A DNA stretch of 64,000 nucleotides from Stramonita haemastoma (taxonomy: Eukaryota; Mollusca; Gastropoda; Neogastropoda; Muricidae). The position numbers and the translations under genes are program-made. Shown piece by piece: positions 1-9,339 of the stretch. The notes under the pieces are model-generated. The model was not told where the DNA came from and ran no database searches. It was given only the letters and a program-made list of their open reading frames with translations. Position 1 is the stretch's first letter; every line of letters starts with the position of its first letter. The DNA lies in assembly GCA_030674155.1 (NCBI GenBank), contig CM060325.1, positions 48,938,441 through 49,002,440 of the forward strand. The letters are read 5' to 3'.

Positions 1-83
1 ACAGATTACTGAGTGTGAGCACTGTTGATGATCACTGTGAACTGATGAAGATCGCTGTGACCGATTATTCCAAAGTCATTGTG
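1..83 (+). CDS. cNMP-binding gene, first visible exon
   Basis: The frame with codons starting at base 3 is open to a strong donor, GTG|gtgagt, at 84. It encodes a strand-turn-helix resembling the end of a cNMP fold ([13 protein letters not shown]). It joins the next exon in phase 0. The first four bases read acag, so the exon's own acceptor could lie at the window edge, but this cannot be settled here. Confidence 0.65.
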
Positions 84-456
84 GTGAGTATAACAAAGTA
101 GCAAATGAAGAATGGGGTGAGGATTTCTTGTGTTGTATTATGTTGTATGTATTGGATTGGATTGTGTTTGCGTTGTGTTGTATCATATTGTGTTGTATTG
201 TACTGTATTGAACTGTATTGTGTTGTTTTATTGTGGTTTTTTAAAAAGTTATTATTATTGAAATAACATTTTTTTTTGGGTATTGTATTGTGTTGTGTTG
301 TATTGTAGTGCATTGTAATGTACTGTATAGTACATGGGGTCTCAGTTTGTTGTCTCAACTTAAAGACTAGCACCCAGACCACTAATCAAGGTCTAGTGAT
401 GAGAGAAAAGTTTGGCCACATATGGGGATCACAACCGGTGCGCGCGTATGCACACA

Positions 457-487
<31 letters not shown>

Positions 488-2625
488 CAACACCACAACA
501 CACACACACAAAATCGAAAGAAATATTTATGAAAATAAAACTGTTGTATATTTATTACACACAAAAATCCAAACAACAAACACACACCATATGCGTATAA
601 TTTTGTGTAAAGTTTTCACACACACACACAAACCCACCCAGGATGTATTATTATGGATTGTGTATTATTTTTTTCCCCTTGACATTTTCTTCCCATGATG
701 CTTTGCAGCAAATTCGGCAGCGTGAGCAGACGGAGAAACTGAACCTGCTGATGCTGTGCCCCCAGTACAAGATGTGGCCCGCCAACCTCTGCAGGAAGTG
801 GCGTCCCTCATCGAGTGGATCTCCTACCCTCCAAACACAGGTGAGGGTGACACATGATGGGTTACACGTACAGGTACTTGATTCTCTGTTTGTTAGGTAA
901 AGTTAAGTTAAAGTCTGTCCCGAGCTAAGGTCATCAGGCGTGCTATCCAGTTCTGTGGCATTAAGCGACTGAGTCATAGACTCCCCTGGATTGGATGCAG
1001 TCTATGCAGGGTAACCCCAACACAACCCCTTTTACACCTGGGTGGGTGAGAAAATAGCGTAAGTGCCTTTTCAAGGGCACAACGCCATGCGAAAGCTGGG
1101 ATTGACTGCAACCTATAGATTATGGTCCAACGTCCTAACCACTAGACTAAGGGCGCACTTGTTAAGGTAAGTATCCCATAACCTAGGCGGTTGTAGGGGA
1201 GCGAGGCATCAGAGACCTCAGCTTCTCTAGGGGCCAGCATATTGAGGGCGTTTGTAGCTTCAGAAAAAAATCCTTTTAGGAAAGTCTGGTGTTGTCTCAA
1301 CAGCTGTTACAACATGTTTTTATAGATATCCAACGTGTTATCTTGCTATAGATATAAATGTGTTACCTTGCTATAGACTAAAATGTGTTACTTTAAAAAA
1401 AACCATGTTTTACTTGCATTTTTTTCTAAGCCAGCTGGGATATATAGGAGTTTCCCCTGTGGGAATGCTGGGAGCCTTGTCAGTGTAAATAGCATCTCCA
1501 CTTCTGGAAATTCTGTGCTAGAAATTCCGTCTTCTCTATCCCTCTCTTTGTTTCTGCCTTGTTCCTGTTTTTCCCCTGTCACTCCTTGTCCATTTTCTGC
1601 CTTCTTGGTTCTTTCTCCAGCCTTTTTTTTTTCCCAGAAAGACTTTAAAAGTAACAGTTCTCTCCCTTGCCAAAGTCAGATTCCCTAGGCCCGACTTTTC
1701 AAATTCTTAGTGACAGTGCAATGCATTTTTGCTTATATTACAGACAACAATAATTGCTGTCTGAGTTTTCAAAGGAGAAGAAGAACAAGAAGACTTGTTG
1801 TGTTTGTATTGTTTTTGTTCCTCAGCTAGATCTATGAAATTCACCATTTATTCATTTTTTAAAAATTGTGCTTTTGAAAATATATCTTCAATATATCTAT
1901 TATTATCATTTAATAATATCTATTTTTTGCTCAAACACAAAGGCTTTGAAATGAACTGTTGCAGTGATTGTGAGTGAGGGGTACAAGGCGCCATTCATCG
2001 GTTTCATCAAGTCTGGAGAATGTCACGTCCTGCGACAAGTCGATGTTCTGCACACCCTGAGAAATGGAAAGAAGGCAAGATAATATGATAAGAATTTGTT
2101 GTGTTCAAATAGTTTTTAAAAAATGAGATGTGGGTTTTCTTTCCTTCTCTCTCTCTCTCTTTTTTTTTTTTAAAGGGGGAGGGTAATGAATGCTATAGTT
2201 TTTTTTTGGTTCAAGAGAAGAGGGCTTTTTTGGTTTGTTTTCAATATAATGAGTTAAACAAAATTACAGTTGCGAATTAGAATATTTGGTCTTTCTGCAG
2301 TGAAGAATTTTGTTCCCTTATCTTTCTTTGTTTGCTTGTTGTTCTTTGACTTCATGGAATTCCACTTTACAGCTTAGTCTTTAGTGATCAGCTATGACTC
2401 TCTGACTAGGAGGCTTGACTTGTACAGTCCTTATGTGCTGCAGCCTAAGGGGCTAGTTGGCCTTTTGAACATCTCAATGCTGACTTTCCTTATGACCACT
2501 TGGTGGAGAGAGTGGGGATGTACTGTGGGCAAGGCATCTCCACTGTAATCAAATTTCTGCTTGATTTCCATAACAGTAGCTGCCTCCTCTGCTGTTTTGG
2601 AGGTCAATGTCGAACTCGATGGACA

Positions 2626-2700
<75 letters not shown>

Positions 2701-5700
2701 TGCGTGCATATGCGTGCGTGCGTGCGTGAGTGTGTGCATGTGTGTATGTTTTGATTTGATTTATTCTTTTATATCAAGGATAATAGAATAAGCACTCTTG
2801 TGCTTTTTTACATCCAGTCCCCATGTGTATGCAGTTTTGTAAATGTCATCTGTCATTGTGTGTGTGCATGCGTGTGTGTGTGTGTGTACACGTGGTGGTG
2901 CAGGAGAAGAAGACGAAGCAGGTGGTGATGGGGAAGCTGGGTCAGTCAGACTCCTTTGCGGAGATCAGTCTGCTGACAGAGGAGCCCATCACCTGTTCCA
3001 TCGTCACTGCCACCGACATGCAGCTGGGCGTCGTCAGGCCTGAGAGACTGCATGGTAGGAACCACCGCCCATTCATTAAATTTTATTTATTTATTTATTG
3101 TATTTATTTTTATTTTATTCTTTTATATCGAGGATGATGGGATAAGCAATCATGTGTTGTTGTTTTTTACATCCAGTCCCTGTGTGTATGCAGTTCTGTA
3201 AATGTCATCTGTTCACACCACCTAAGAACATCTTAGGTGAATGTTAAATCCTGTTCCGCTATTTGTAAGAGTAGGCCATCATGTGCCAGTGGGACAGATG
3301 ACAAGATTTACAAAACTGCATACACATGGGGACTGGAATGAAAAAAAGCACATGAATGCTTATTCCATTATCCTCGATACAGAAGTATAAATGAAATGAA
3401 TGAATGACACAACCTTGAAAATAAAAAAACAAATCATACAGTTTGTATTGGGAGCATGTGTTGGTGCCCTGAGAGATTGCATGTAGCGTCTTGCGAGATG
3501 TCATCTGCAGTCAACTTAAATGCAGACCTGACAGTGCCTTTTTCCCTCCTCCATGTACAGAAATGATAGGATAAGAGCTGCAAAATAAAGGTCTCATAAT
3601 TGAGAATTTTTCTTCTAAGTGATGCTGGTCATCATTCGAGGTGTAAAGAATGAGTATTTGAAAGCGAATTTCCTAATAATGAGAGTTAGTTAAAGTTAAA
3701 GTCTGTCCTGAGCCATTAGGCTCATCGGCGGTGCTTATCCGGTTTCTGTGGCGTTAAGCGACTGTAGAGTCATAGCTCCCCCTGATAGGACGCCAGTCTA
3801 TCGCAGGTTAACCCCAACACAAGGTTGGTACCCTTTTACACCTGGGTGGGGTGAGAAAATAGCCGTAAAGTGCCTTTTCCAAGGGCACAACGCCATAGCG
3901 GAATAGCTGGGATCGAACCCGCAACCTTTAGATTACGAGTACAACGCCCTAACCATAGGCCACAGCGGCGGCTAATAATGAGAGTGGTGAATAATAATTA
4001 TCATTTTTCTGTTCAGAATTGGATGATGATAAAGTGTAAAGTGTAGGCATTTGAAAATGAATTTCCTCATAACCAATATGATGAATTATTATCATTTTTC
4101 TGTTCAGAATTGGATGATGATAAGGTGTAACGAGTAGGCATTTGAAAGTGAATTTCCTCATAACCAATATGATGAATTATTATCATTTTTCTGTTCAGAA
4201 TTGGATGATGATAAGGTGTAACGAGTAGGCATTTGAAAGTGAATTTCCTCATAACCAATATGATGAATTATTATCATTTTTCTGTTCAGAATTGGATGAT
4301 GATAAGGTGTAACGAGTAGGCATTTGAAAGTGAATTTCCTCATAACCAATATGATGAATTATTATCATTTTCTGTTCAGAATTGGATGATGATAAGGTGT
4401 AAAGTGTAGGCATTTGAAAGTGAATATTCTCATAACCAATGTGATGGATTATTATCATTTTTCTGTTCAGAATTGGATGATGATAAGGTGTAACGAGTAG
4501 GCATTTGAAAGTGAATTTCCTCATAACCAATGTGATGAATCATTATCATTTTTCTGTTCAGAATTGAATTATGTAAAGGTGTAAAGTGTAGGCATTTGAA
4601 AGTGAATTTCCTCATAACCATTGTGGTGAATTATCACCATTTTTCTGTTCAGAATTGGATGATGATAAGGTGTAACGAGTAGGCATTTGAAAGTAAATTT
4701 CCTCATAACCAGTATGATGAATTATTATCATTTTTCTGTTCAGAATTGGATGATGATAGGGTGTAAAGAGTAGGCATTTGAAAGTGAATTACCTCATAAC
4801 TAATGTGTTGAATTATTATCATTTTTCTGTTCAGAATTTGATAATGTAAAGGTGTAAAGTGTAGGCATTTGAAAGTGAATTTCCTCATAACCAATGTGTT
4901 GAATTATTATCATTTTTCTGTTCAGAATTGGATGATGATAAGGTGTAAAGTGTAAAAAAAAGGAAAAAAAGAAAGAAAAAAAGGTGTAAAGTGTAGGCAT
5001 TTGAAAGTGAATTTCCTCATAACCACTGTGATGAATTATTATCATTTTTCTGTTCAGAATTGGATGATGATCAGGTGTCAAGTGTAGGCATTTGAAAGTG
5101 AATTTCCTCATGATGGGAGTGTTGAATGGTATATTTTCTCTTTTTTTTCTGTGCAGAATTGGATGATGTGACCATTCAGCTGTTTAAGCAGTCCAACACT
5201 CGCACTTTCGGGGATCTAACCAAGGTAAGAGAATCATACAGTTCGCTCCAAATGTCTGTCAATTGCTTATTTTTGTTTGTTTTTGTGTTGTTACCTTTGT
5301 TGTTGTTTGGTGTCCCTTTCTTTAATTTTGTGTCTCATGTCAGTATGTTTATTATAGTTTCAGACAATGATAATGTGTTCTGCTGAAAGGTTCTATTAAA
5401 GTGAAAGATATCAGTATTGTGTGCATGCCCTCATAGTGATGATTATGATGATGATTATTATCATGGTTACAATACCACCTTGCAGTAAGGTTTCCTCACA
5501 GGAAGGAAGAAATATCTGAATCCTTATTGTCAAGTTGTCCTTTTAGAACATCCAGGATGAACACAGTTATGTCATGACAAGAATGATGATGACGATGATG
5601 ATGATGATGAAGAAGAAGAAGAAGAAGAAGAAGAAGAAGAAGAAGAAGAAGAAGAAGAAGAAGAAGAAGAAGAAAATTATCATTGTATGTTAAGGATGGG

Positions 5701-6531
5701 TTTTTTATGAGCTCCCAGGTCAACTTTCAAGTGCAGACCTGCCAGTGCTTTAATCCCCTTCATGTATATATACATATGCAGAAGATAAAATACGCACATC
5801 AAAGATCCTGTAATTCTTATCAGCATTTGGCTGTTGACAGAAACATGGACATACCCAGCACACATCCCTGAAGTTGGAATATGGCTGCCGTTATGGTGGG
5901 CAAAAATGGCCACATTCACAAAATCTGAGTGGTGAACCTTGGAGCTCTTGCAAAGGAAACAAAACAATAAACAAAATGAAAAAGAATATGTTGCTGTCAT
6001 TAGTCTCCTTATTATTACTATTACCAGCAATAATACATGATGCTATATCGCCCCCACAGGAGGACATCCAGAACTAGTATATTATGTTGCTCTGATGTCA
6101 TCTTATTTTTATTATTTTCCTGAAGCTGACTGTTTATTACCAGCAGTAATATGTGATGCTATATCCCCCCCACACAGGAGGACACCCAGAACTAGTATAT
6201 TATGTTGCTTTGATGTTATCTTATCATTACATGCTCCTCAAGCTGTTTATTACCAGCAATACTATGTGATGCTATATCGCCCACACACAGGAGGACATCC
6301 AGAACGAGTATATTGCTCTGATGTCATCTTATTTTTTATTATTCTCCTCAAGCTGACTGTTTATTACCAGCAGTAATATGTGATGCTATATCTCCCCCAC
6401 AGGAGGACATCCAGAATGAGTACATGCAGCAGGAGCAGAAGCGAGCGTGGAACGAGTTCAAGCACAGCATGGTGGTTGATGTCATCAATGCCAACGGAAT
6501 TCGCCCCGGTTACGGCAAATGGGCCAAGTGA
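1..6531 (+). CDS. Cyclic-nucleotide-binding-domain protein (CNBD2-like?), 3' six exons
   Basis: Six exons join in consistent phase: 1-83, 709-840, 1965-2074, 2904-3054, 5157-5224 and 6403-6531, ending in TGA. Exon 1 is open from the window edge, so the gene starts upstream. The first exon reads like the end of one cNMP-binding fold ([15 protein letters not shown]). A helical linker ([21 protein letters not shown] region) leads into a second fold, with a beta-roll strand ([21 protein letters not shown]) and a phosphate-binding-cassette-like stretch ([20 protein letters not shown]). PKA-type cassettes have FGE-LAL---PRAA; here FAEISLL lacks the canonical Arg, so nucleotide binding is uncertain. 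The C-terminus ends RPGYGKWAK. One base appears missing near 785. The domain call is firm; the CNBD2-like orthology is a guess. Confidence 0.8.
120..340. repeat. Degenerate TGTATTGTGTTG satellite
   Basis: A run of 5-mers of the type TTGTG/TTGTA continues for about 200 bp in the intron after the first visible exon. A similar TTGTGTTGTT array lies at 56560-56780. Confidence 0.7.
450..515. repeat. (CA)n microsatellite, interrupted
   Basis: Alternating CA with CAACAC interruptions; intronic. Confidence 0.85.
709..840 (+). CDS. cNMP-binding gene, linker exon with apparent 1-base deletion
   Basis: The acceptor is tttgcag and the donor CAG|gtgagg. The first part reads [18 protein letters not shown] in phase 0. 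From about 785 the frame that continues into the next exon ([18 protein letters not shown], phase 1 at the donor) is offset, as if one C were lost from an AACCC run. The downstream phase matches the next exon exactly, so the second frame is the coding one there. Confidence 0.75.
889..1170 (-). mobile_element. tRNA-derived SINE, family A
   Basis: The reverse complement shows a tRNA-like head (tctagtggttagg A-box region, cnatccc B-box region), then a body shared with the copies at 3687 and 8765, and a CTTTAACTTTAAC-type tail. Flanking near-repeats TTTGTTAGGTAA (889-900) and CTTGTTAAGGTAA (1158-1170) look like a target-site duplication. It is more decayed than the other two copies. Confidence 0.8.
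1171..1265 (+). repeat. Interspersed repeat family R fragment
   Basis: Contains cccataacctaggcgg and a block with gaccccagc-like and agggccagcatattgagg motifs. It matches in reverse orientation the region 28300-28560, and more weakly 12590-12745. No coding or tRNA features were recognised. Confidence 0.55.
1425..1790 (-). mobile_element. SINE-like repeat, family C
   Basis: Shares a long body with copies at 9340 (+), 37270 (-) and 43060 (+). Recognisable blocks are the CTGACAAGTCAGGCCCAG-type segment (decayed here), the GGCAGGAGAATGGACCAAGA-type segment and a GGAATTCCTAGCACAGA-type segment. Confidence 0.7.
1965..2074 (+). CDS. cNMP-binding gene, beta-roll exon with GC donor
   Basis: The acceptor is gttgcag. 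Two bases complete the split codon and 36 codons follow, including [18 protein letters not shown], a typical cNMP-fold strand pair. The exon ends GGAAAGAAG followed by gcaaga: a GC-AG intron with an otherwise strong donor context. Phase 0 joins EKKTKQ of the next exon. Confidence 0.8.
2628..2698. repeat. (TG)n microsatellite
   Basis: About 35 uninterrupted TG units in the intron after the GC donor, followed by TGCG variants. Confidence 0.95.
2755..2852 (-). mobile_element. SINE family B 3' fragment
   Basis: The reverse complement carries the family's 3' block: ttacaaaactgcatacaca, ggggactggatgtaaaaaa, gcttattc, and an AAAGAATAAAT tail. The head is absent. Confidence 0.75.
2904..3054 (+). CDS. 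cNMP-binding gene, phosphate-cassette exon
   Basis: The acceptor is gtgcag at 2901-2903 and the donor CATG|gtagga. The 50 codons include [20 protein letters not shown] and LGVVRPERL, matching the cassette and the strand after it in cNMP-binding domains. The canonical Arg of the cassette is not seen. It ends in phase 1, which the next exon completes as GAA. Confidence 0.85.
3081..3395. mobile_element. Two SINE family B 3' parts in inverted orientation
   Basis: 3081-3217 is a minus-strand copy and 3218-3395 a plus-strand copy of the same 3' region (tgtaaatgtcatctgttc versus gacaagatttacaaaactgc). They meet around 3218-3230, forming an imperfect palindrome of about 300 bp in the intron. Confidence 0.75.
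3600..5110. repeat. 91-bp tandem array carrying copies of an exon acceptor
   Basis: About thirteen units (first one eroded and split by a SINE) end in ttatcatttttctgttcag followed by AATTGGATGATGAT, then a constant block with catttgaaagtgaatttcc and cctcataacc. The AG/AA junctions fall before 4017, 4108, 4199, 4290, 4380, 4471, 4562, 4653, 4744, 4835, 4926 and 5058; the true acceptor is at 5157. Spacing is 90-91 bp except near 4950-4985, where an A-rich insertion sits. Confidence 0.95.
3673..3985 (-). mobile_element. SINE family A with 14-bp target-site duplication
   Basis: The body at 3687-3971 reads on the minus strand from a tRNA-Thr(CGT)-like head (ctcgtaa anticodon loop, ggttcgatccc B box) to a TTAAAG-type tail. 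CTAATAATGAGAGT flanks it exactly at 3673-3686 and 3972-3985. The target is one unit of the 91-bp array, so the SINE is younger than the start of that array. Confidence 0.92.
5157..5224 (+). CDS. cNMP-binding gene, exon after the acceptor array
   Basis: The acceptor ttttttctgtgcag has a long pyrimidine tract; the donor is AAG|gtaaga. It encodes [19 protein letters not shown] and so on, phase 1 in and phase 0 out. Its first 11-13 bases (AATTGGATGATG) recur, preceded by tttttctgttcag, in twelve upstream tandem units. Confidence 0.85.
5590..5672. repeat. (GAT)n(GAA)n microsatellite
   Basis: GATGAT units pass into about 20 GAA units within the last intron of the cNMP gene. Confidence 0.95.
5690..5975 (+). 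mobile_element. SINE family D, head truncated
   Basis: Carries the family D blocks gcagacctgccagtgcttta, atgcagaaga, acatacccagcacacatccc and gaaccttggagctcttgca, colinear with the full copies at 35838 (+) and 45780 (-). Confidence 0.85.
5990..6425. repeat. ~114-bp tandem array repeating the terminal-exon acceptor
   Basis: Four copies of a unit with ttattaccagca, tgatgctatat and a C-rich acceptor followed by GAGGACATCCAGAA. Exon-like starts fall at 6060, 6178, 6291 and 6403; only the last is the real exon, spacing 118, 113 and 112 bp. Confidence 0.93.
6403..6531 (+). CDS. cNMP-binding gene, terminal exon
   Basis: The acceptor is cccccacag. The exon encodes [19 protein letters not shown]... 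to [11 protein letters not shown] and stops at TGA 6529-6531. Phase 0 fits the previous exon. The first ~17-20 bases and the acceptor are repeated three times upstream. The last codons, GCCAAGTGA, begin the downstream 13-bp minisatellite. Confidence 0.85.
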   Translation, partial: EDIQNEYMQQEQKRAWNEFKHSMVVDVINANGIRPGYGKWAK

Positions 6532-7130
6532 TGACACCAAGCGATGACGCCAAGTGATGACGCCAAGTAATAACACCAAGTGATGACGCCAAATGACGAC
6601 GCCAAGTGACGATGCCGAGTGACAATGCTAAGTGACGATACCAAGTGACAATGCCAATGACAACGCTAAGTGATGATACCAAGTGACAATGCCAAATGAC
6701 AACGCTAAGTGACGATACCAAGTGACAATGCCAAATGACAACGCTAAGTGACGATACCAAGTGACAATGCCAAATGACAACGCTAAGTGACGATACTAAG
6801 TGACAATGCCAAATGACAACGCTAAGTGACGATACCAAGTGACAATGCCAAATGACAACACTAAGTGATGATACCAAGTGACAATGCCAAATGACAACGT
6901 TAAGTGATGATACCAAGTGACAATGCCAAATGACAACGCTAAGTGATGATACCAAGTGACAATGCCAAACGACGACACCAAAACATGATGCCAAATGATG
7001 ATACCAAATGATGACGCCAAATGATGACACCTAGTGACAACGCCAAGTGATGATGCCAAATATCGACGCCAAGTGACGATACCAAGACACTAAGTGATGA
7101 CACCAAGTGACAATGCCAAGTGATGATGCC
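6522..7130. repeat. 13-bp minisatellite starting at the stop codon
   Basis: The unit is like gccaagtgatgac, with variants caagtgacaatgc, caaatgacaacgc and taagtgacgatac. The middle part is organised as 39-bp trimers. The first unit is the last codons plus TGA of the cNMP gene. Confidence 0.93.
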
Positions 7131-7365
7131 TTCACATATCCTGTCTGAAACATATTTTTTCCTCCACTACTTTTTCCTCAAAAACACATATTTGTGCTTA
7201 TCTTTTAAAACTGAAAAAATCTATGACAGGTGACATTTGTGGTAGCCTGACAGTAAGTTTTAAGACTCAAGGAATACTTTGTTATTTCAGAATGACAATG
7301 ACTGTCTGCAAATATGGCAAAAAAAAAGAAAGATATCTTTATTGACAGTTTTCGAATGTTTCAAG

Positions 7366-7369
7366 AATG

Positions 7370-7411
<42 letters not shown>

Positions 7412-7466
7412 TGGTGGTGTGTGTGTGCGTCGTGCTGTGTTTGTTGCATGTGCTTTCTATGTGGTG

Positions 7467-7532
<66 letters not shown>
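7366..7532. repeat. Two (GT)n microsatellites
   Basis: GT runs at 7366-7410 and 7468-7532, separated by a mixed GT-rich segment, in the probable 3' UTR. Confidence 0.9.
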
Positions 7533-7536
<4 letters not shown>

Positions 7537-8169
7537 CTGGGGTTTGTTTTTCAGCCAATTTAGCACACTGTGATTCGTTTTTTACCCAATGCACAACACA
7601 ATCTTGTTTCTCTTTCTGGTTTTTGCACAAGGAGGGGGTAGCAATTAAGGTATTGTGAAGACAGATATAAAGATACAAGACAAACATTTCTGACCATAAT
7701 AGCACTTTCAAGAAGATACAGACTTCAGAAACCCATTATTTTATAAAGCCAAATGACTGATTCCCCCCCCCCCCCCTCCAATTAACTTTTACAGAAGAAT
7801 TTAAATTCAAAGAGTCTGCTTGCTCAAACAACAACCCCCCCCCAAAAAAAAAAAAAAAAAGAAAAAAGAAAAAAAGAGAGAGAAAAAAGGACGTTATATT
7901 CTTTCCCCTAAGTCAAGTGCCTTTTCAGAGAAATGGAACTTACATTTTGTTGTCTGTGTGTTATGACTGTTTTTTTGGTTGTTATTTTGGAAATGATACA
8001 TATAACCTACGTGTGACTTTGTCAGTGATTGTTCTTGGTCCTAACATTTTTGTCTGCATGATTTGATTTTGGATTGATGTAAATGTATACCCTGGTATAT
8101 TATAAAACTACACGAAAAAAAAGTTTGTCTTTTTTGTTGCTAACGAAGAGCCTTAATAATTTTATGGCT

Positions 8170-8175
8170 AATAAA
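8170..8175 (+). terminator. Candidate polyadenylation signal AATAAA
   Basis: AATAAA lies downstream of the cNMP gene's stop codon in non-repetitive AT-rich sequence (ggctaataaagccagg). It is the first clean hexamer after the arrays; use is inferred. Confidence 0.4.
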
Positions 8176-8454
8176 GCCAGGCTGTGTTGAGACCATCAGT
8201 CACTCTGCTTAATTTATCATCCTCAGGTTATGAAAAAGTATATATAAAAAAAAAGCACAACAAACACTTCACTGTACCAACAAAAAAAAGAGAAAAAAAT
8301 AGAAAAAATGCCATATAGGCAAAAACCCACTACAGAATAGACATCTTATACCCATCCCAGAGTTTACGATATCAATATCTGGTTGCTAGAACAAAGCAGT
8401 ACTGAAAAAAAGTGTCATAATAATTATTGCATGAACAAAAAATATTTGAAAGAT

Positions 8455-8625
8455 TTGCTGGAAAAAAAAAAAGGCAGGAGAATGGAATGAGAAGGCAGCA
8501 GAGAAAAAGCAAGAGAGATAGATGATAGAGTGGTAAGGAAAAAGACAGAAACAGAGAGTGATAGAAAAGGGGAAATTTCTTGCCAAAGAATTTCCACAAG
8601 GTGGGAATCAGTCATTTAGAATGAA
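8455..8625 (+). mobile_element. SINE-like family C fragment
   Basis: Has ggcaggagaatggaatgag, cagaaacagagagtgataga and a decayed aatttcttgccaaagaattt block, colinear with the copy at 9340. Confidence 0.65.
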
Positions 8626-8751
8626 AGAGTCCCCCAGTATTTCTAGGGGGGAATAAGAAAAAAAAAAATGTTGGCCTAAAGTAGTAGTGAGAAAAATCTA
8701 CCCCAGCTACCCTTCCTCACCAAAAAATTCAAAGAAGAAAATGGCGAAAAC

Positions 8752-9070
8752 ATGCACACAGGTAGCCGCCGCTGTAGTCTAGTGGTTAGGGCGTTGGACT
8801 CGTAATGTAAAGGTTGCCGGTTCGATCCCAGCTTTCGGCTATGGCGTTGTGCCCTTGGAAAAGGCACTTTACGGCTATTTTCTCACCCCACCCAGGTGTA
8901 AAAGGGGTACCAACCTTGTGTTGGGGGTTAACCCTGTGATAGACTGGCGTCCTATCCACGGGGGAGTCTATGACTCTCAGTCGCTTAACGCCACAGAAAC
9001 CGGGATAAGCACCGGCCTGATGAGCGTTAGGCTCGGGACAGACTTTAACTTTAAGTAATGCACACAGGTA
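8752..9070 (+). mobile_element. SINE family A, near-intact, with 13-bp target-site duplication
   Basis: ATGCACACAGGTA lies exactly at 8752-8764 and 9058-9070. The head at about 8765-8832 resembles a tRNA: tagtctagtggttagggcg (A-box region), ctcgtaa loop between pairing arms, ggttcgatccc (B box). The body has gcccttggaaaaggcacttt and caccccacccaggtgtaaa, and the tail is ctttaactttaag. The best-preserved of the three copies. Confidence 0.95.
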
Positions 9071-9082
9071 TGTGCACATGCA

Positions 9083-9085
<3 letters not shown>

Positions 9086-9122
<37 letters not shown>
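9086..9122. repeat. (GT)n microsatellite
   Basis: About 18 GT units just after the family A SINE. Confidence 0.85.
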
Positions 9123-9124
<2 letters not shown>

Positions 9125-9279
9125 GTAAGTGAGAGACAGAGACAGTGACAGAAAGACAGAGATAGAGAATTTCTCATCTTCTCTCTCTGCAATCCTTGAA
9201 GAGCTGTTGGGGCACACCACTGAGTTTTTCAGGCTCCACCTCTGAGTAAATTAACATAGCGGAGTCCATCCTTCTTAAG

Positions 9280-9335
9280 GTAAGGGATGCATGCTGGGCA
9301 TGTTTGAGTTTCCATAATCTGTTGAATAGTATCAT
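9280..9335 (-). mobile_element. SINE family D fragment
   Basis: Holds gggatgcatgctgggcatg and tttccataatctgttgaa, the reverse complement of the family D acagaaacatgaacataccc region. Confidence 0.55.
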
Positions 9336-9339
9336 TCTT

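Larger units (their letters stand above)
6532..8190 (+). other. Probable 3' UTR of the cNMP gene
   Basis: No further exon is seen. The stretch holds the 13-bp array to about 7130, two (GT)n tracts (7366-7410 and 7468-7532), poly-C and poly-A tracts near 7766-7880 and AT-rich DNA. An AATAAA at 8170-8175 is the best candidate polyadenylation signal. The UTR extent is inferred. Confidence 0.45.

Noticed and set aside
4000..5110. CRISPR-like array from regular 91-bp spacing
   Set aside because: Units are contiguous near-identical copies without unique spacers, inside an intron of an animal gene.
3949..5111. Minus-strand repeat peptides from the 91-bp array
   Set aside because: 91 bp is not a multiple of three; the frames are short, overlapping and antisense to an intron.
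6485..7059. Minus-strand repeat protein of about 180 codons
   Set aside because: It is the translation of the 13/39-bp minisatellite; 39 bp is a multiple of three, so the frame stays open by chance.
8765..8832. Functional tRNA-Thr(CGT) gene
   Set aside because: The same tRNA-like head heads a longer body with tail and target duplications at three loci, so it is a SINE head; acceptor-stem pairing is not convincing.
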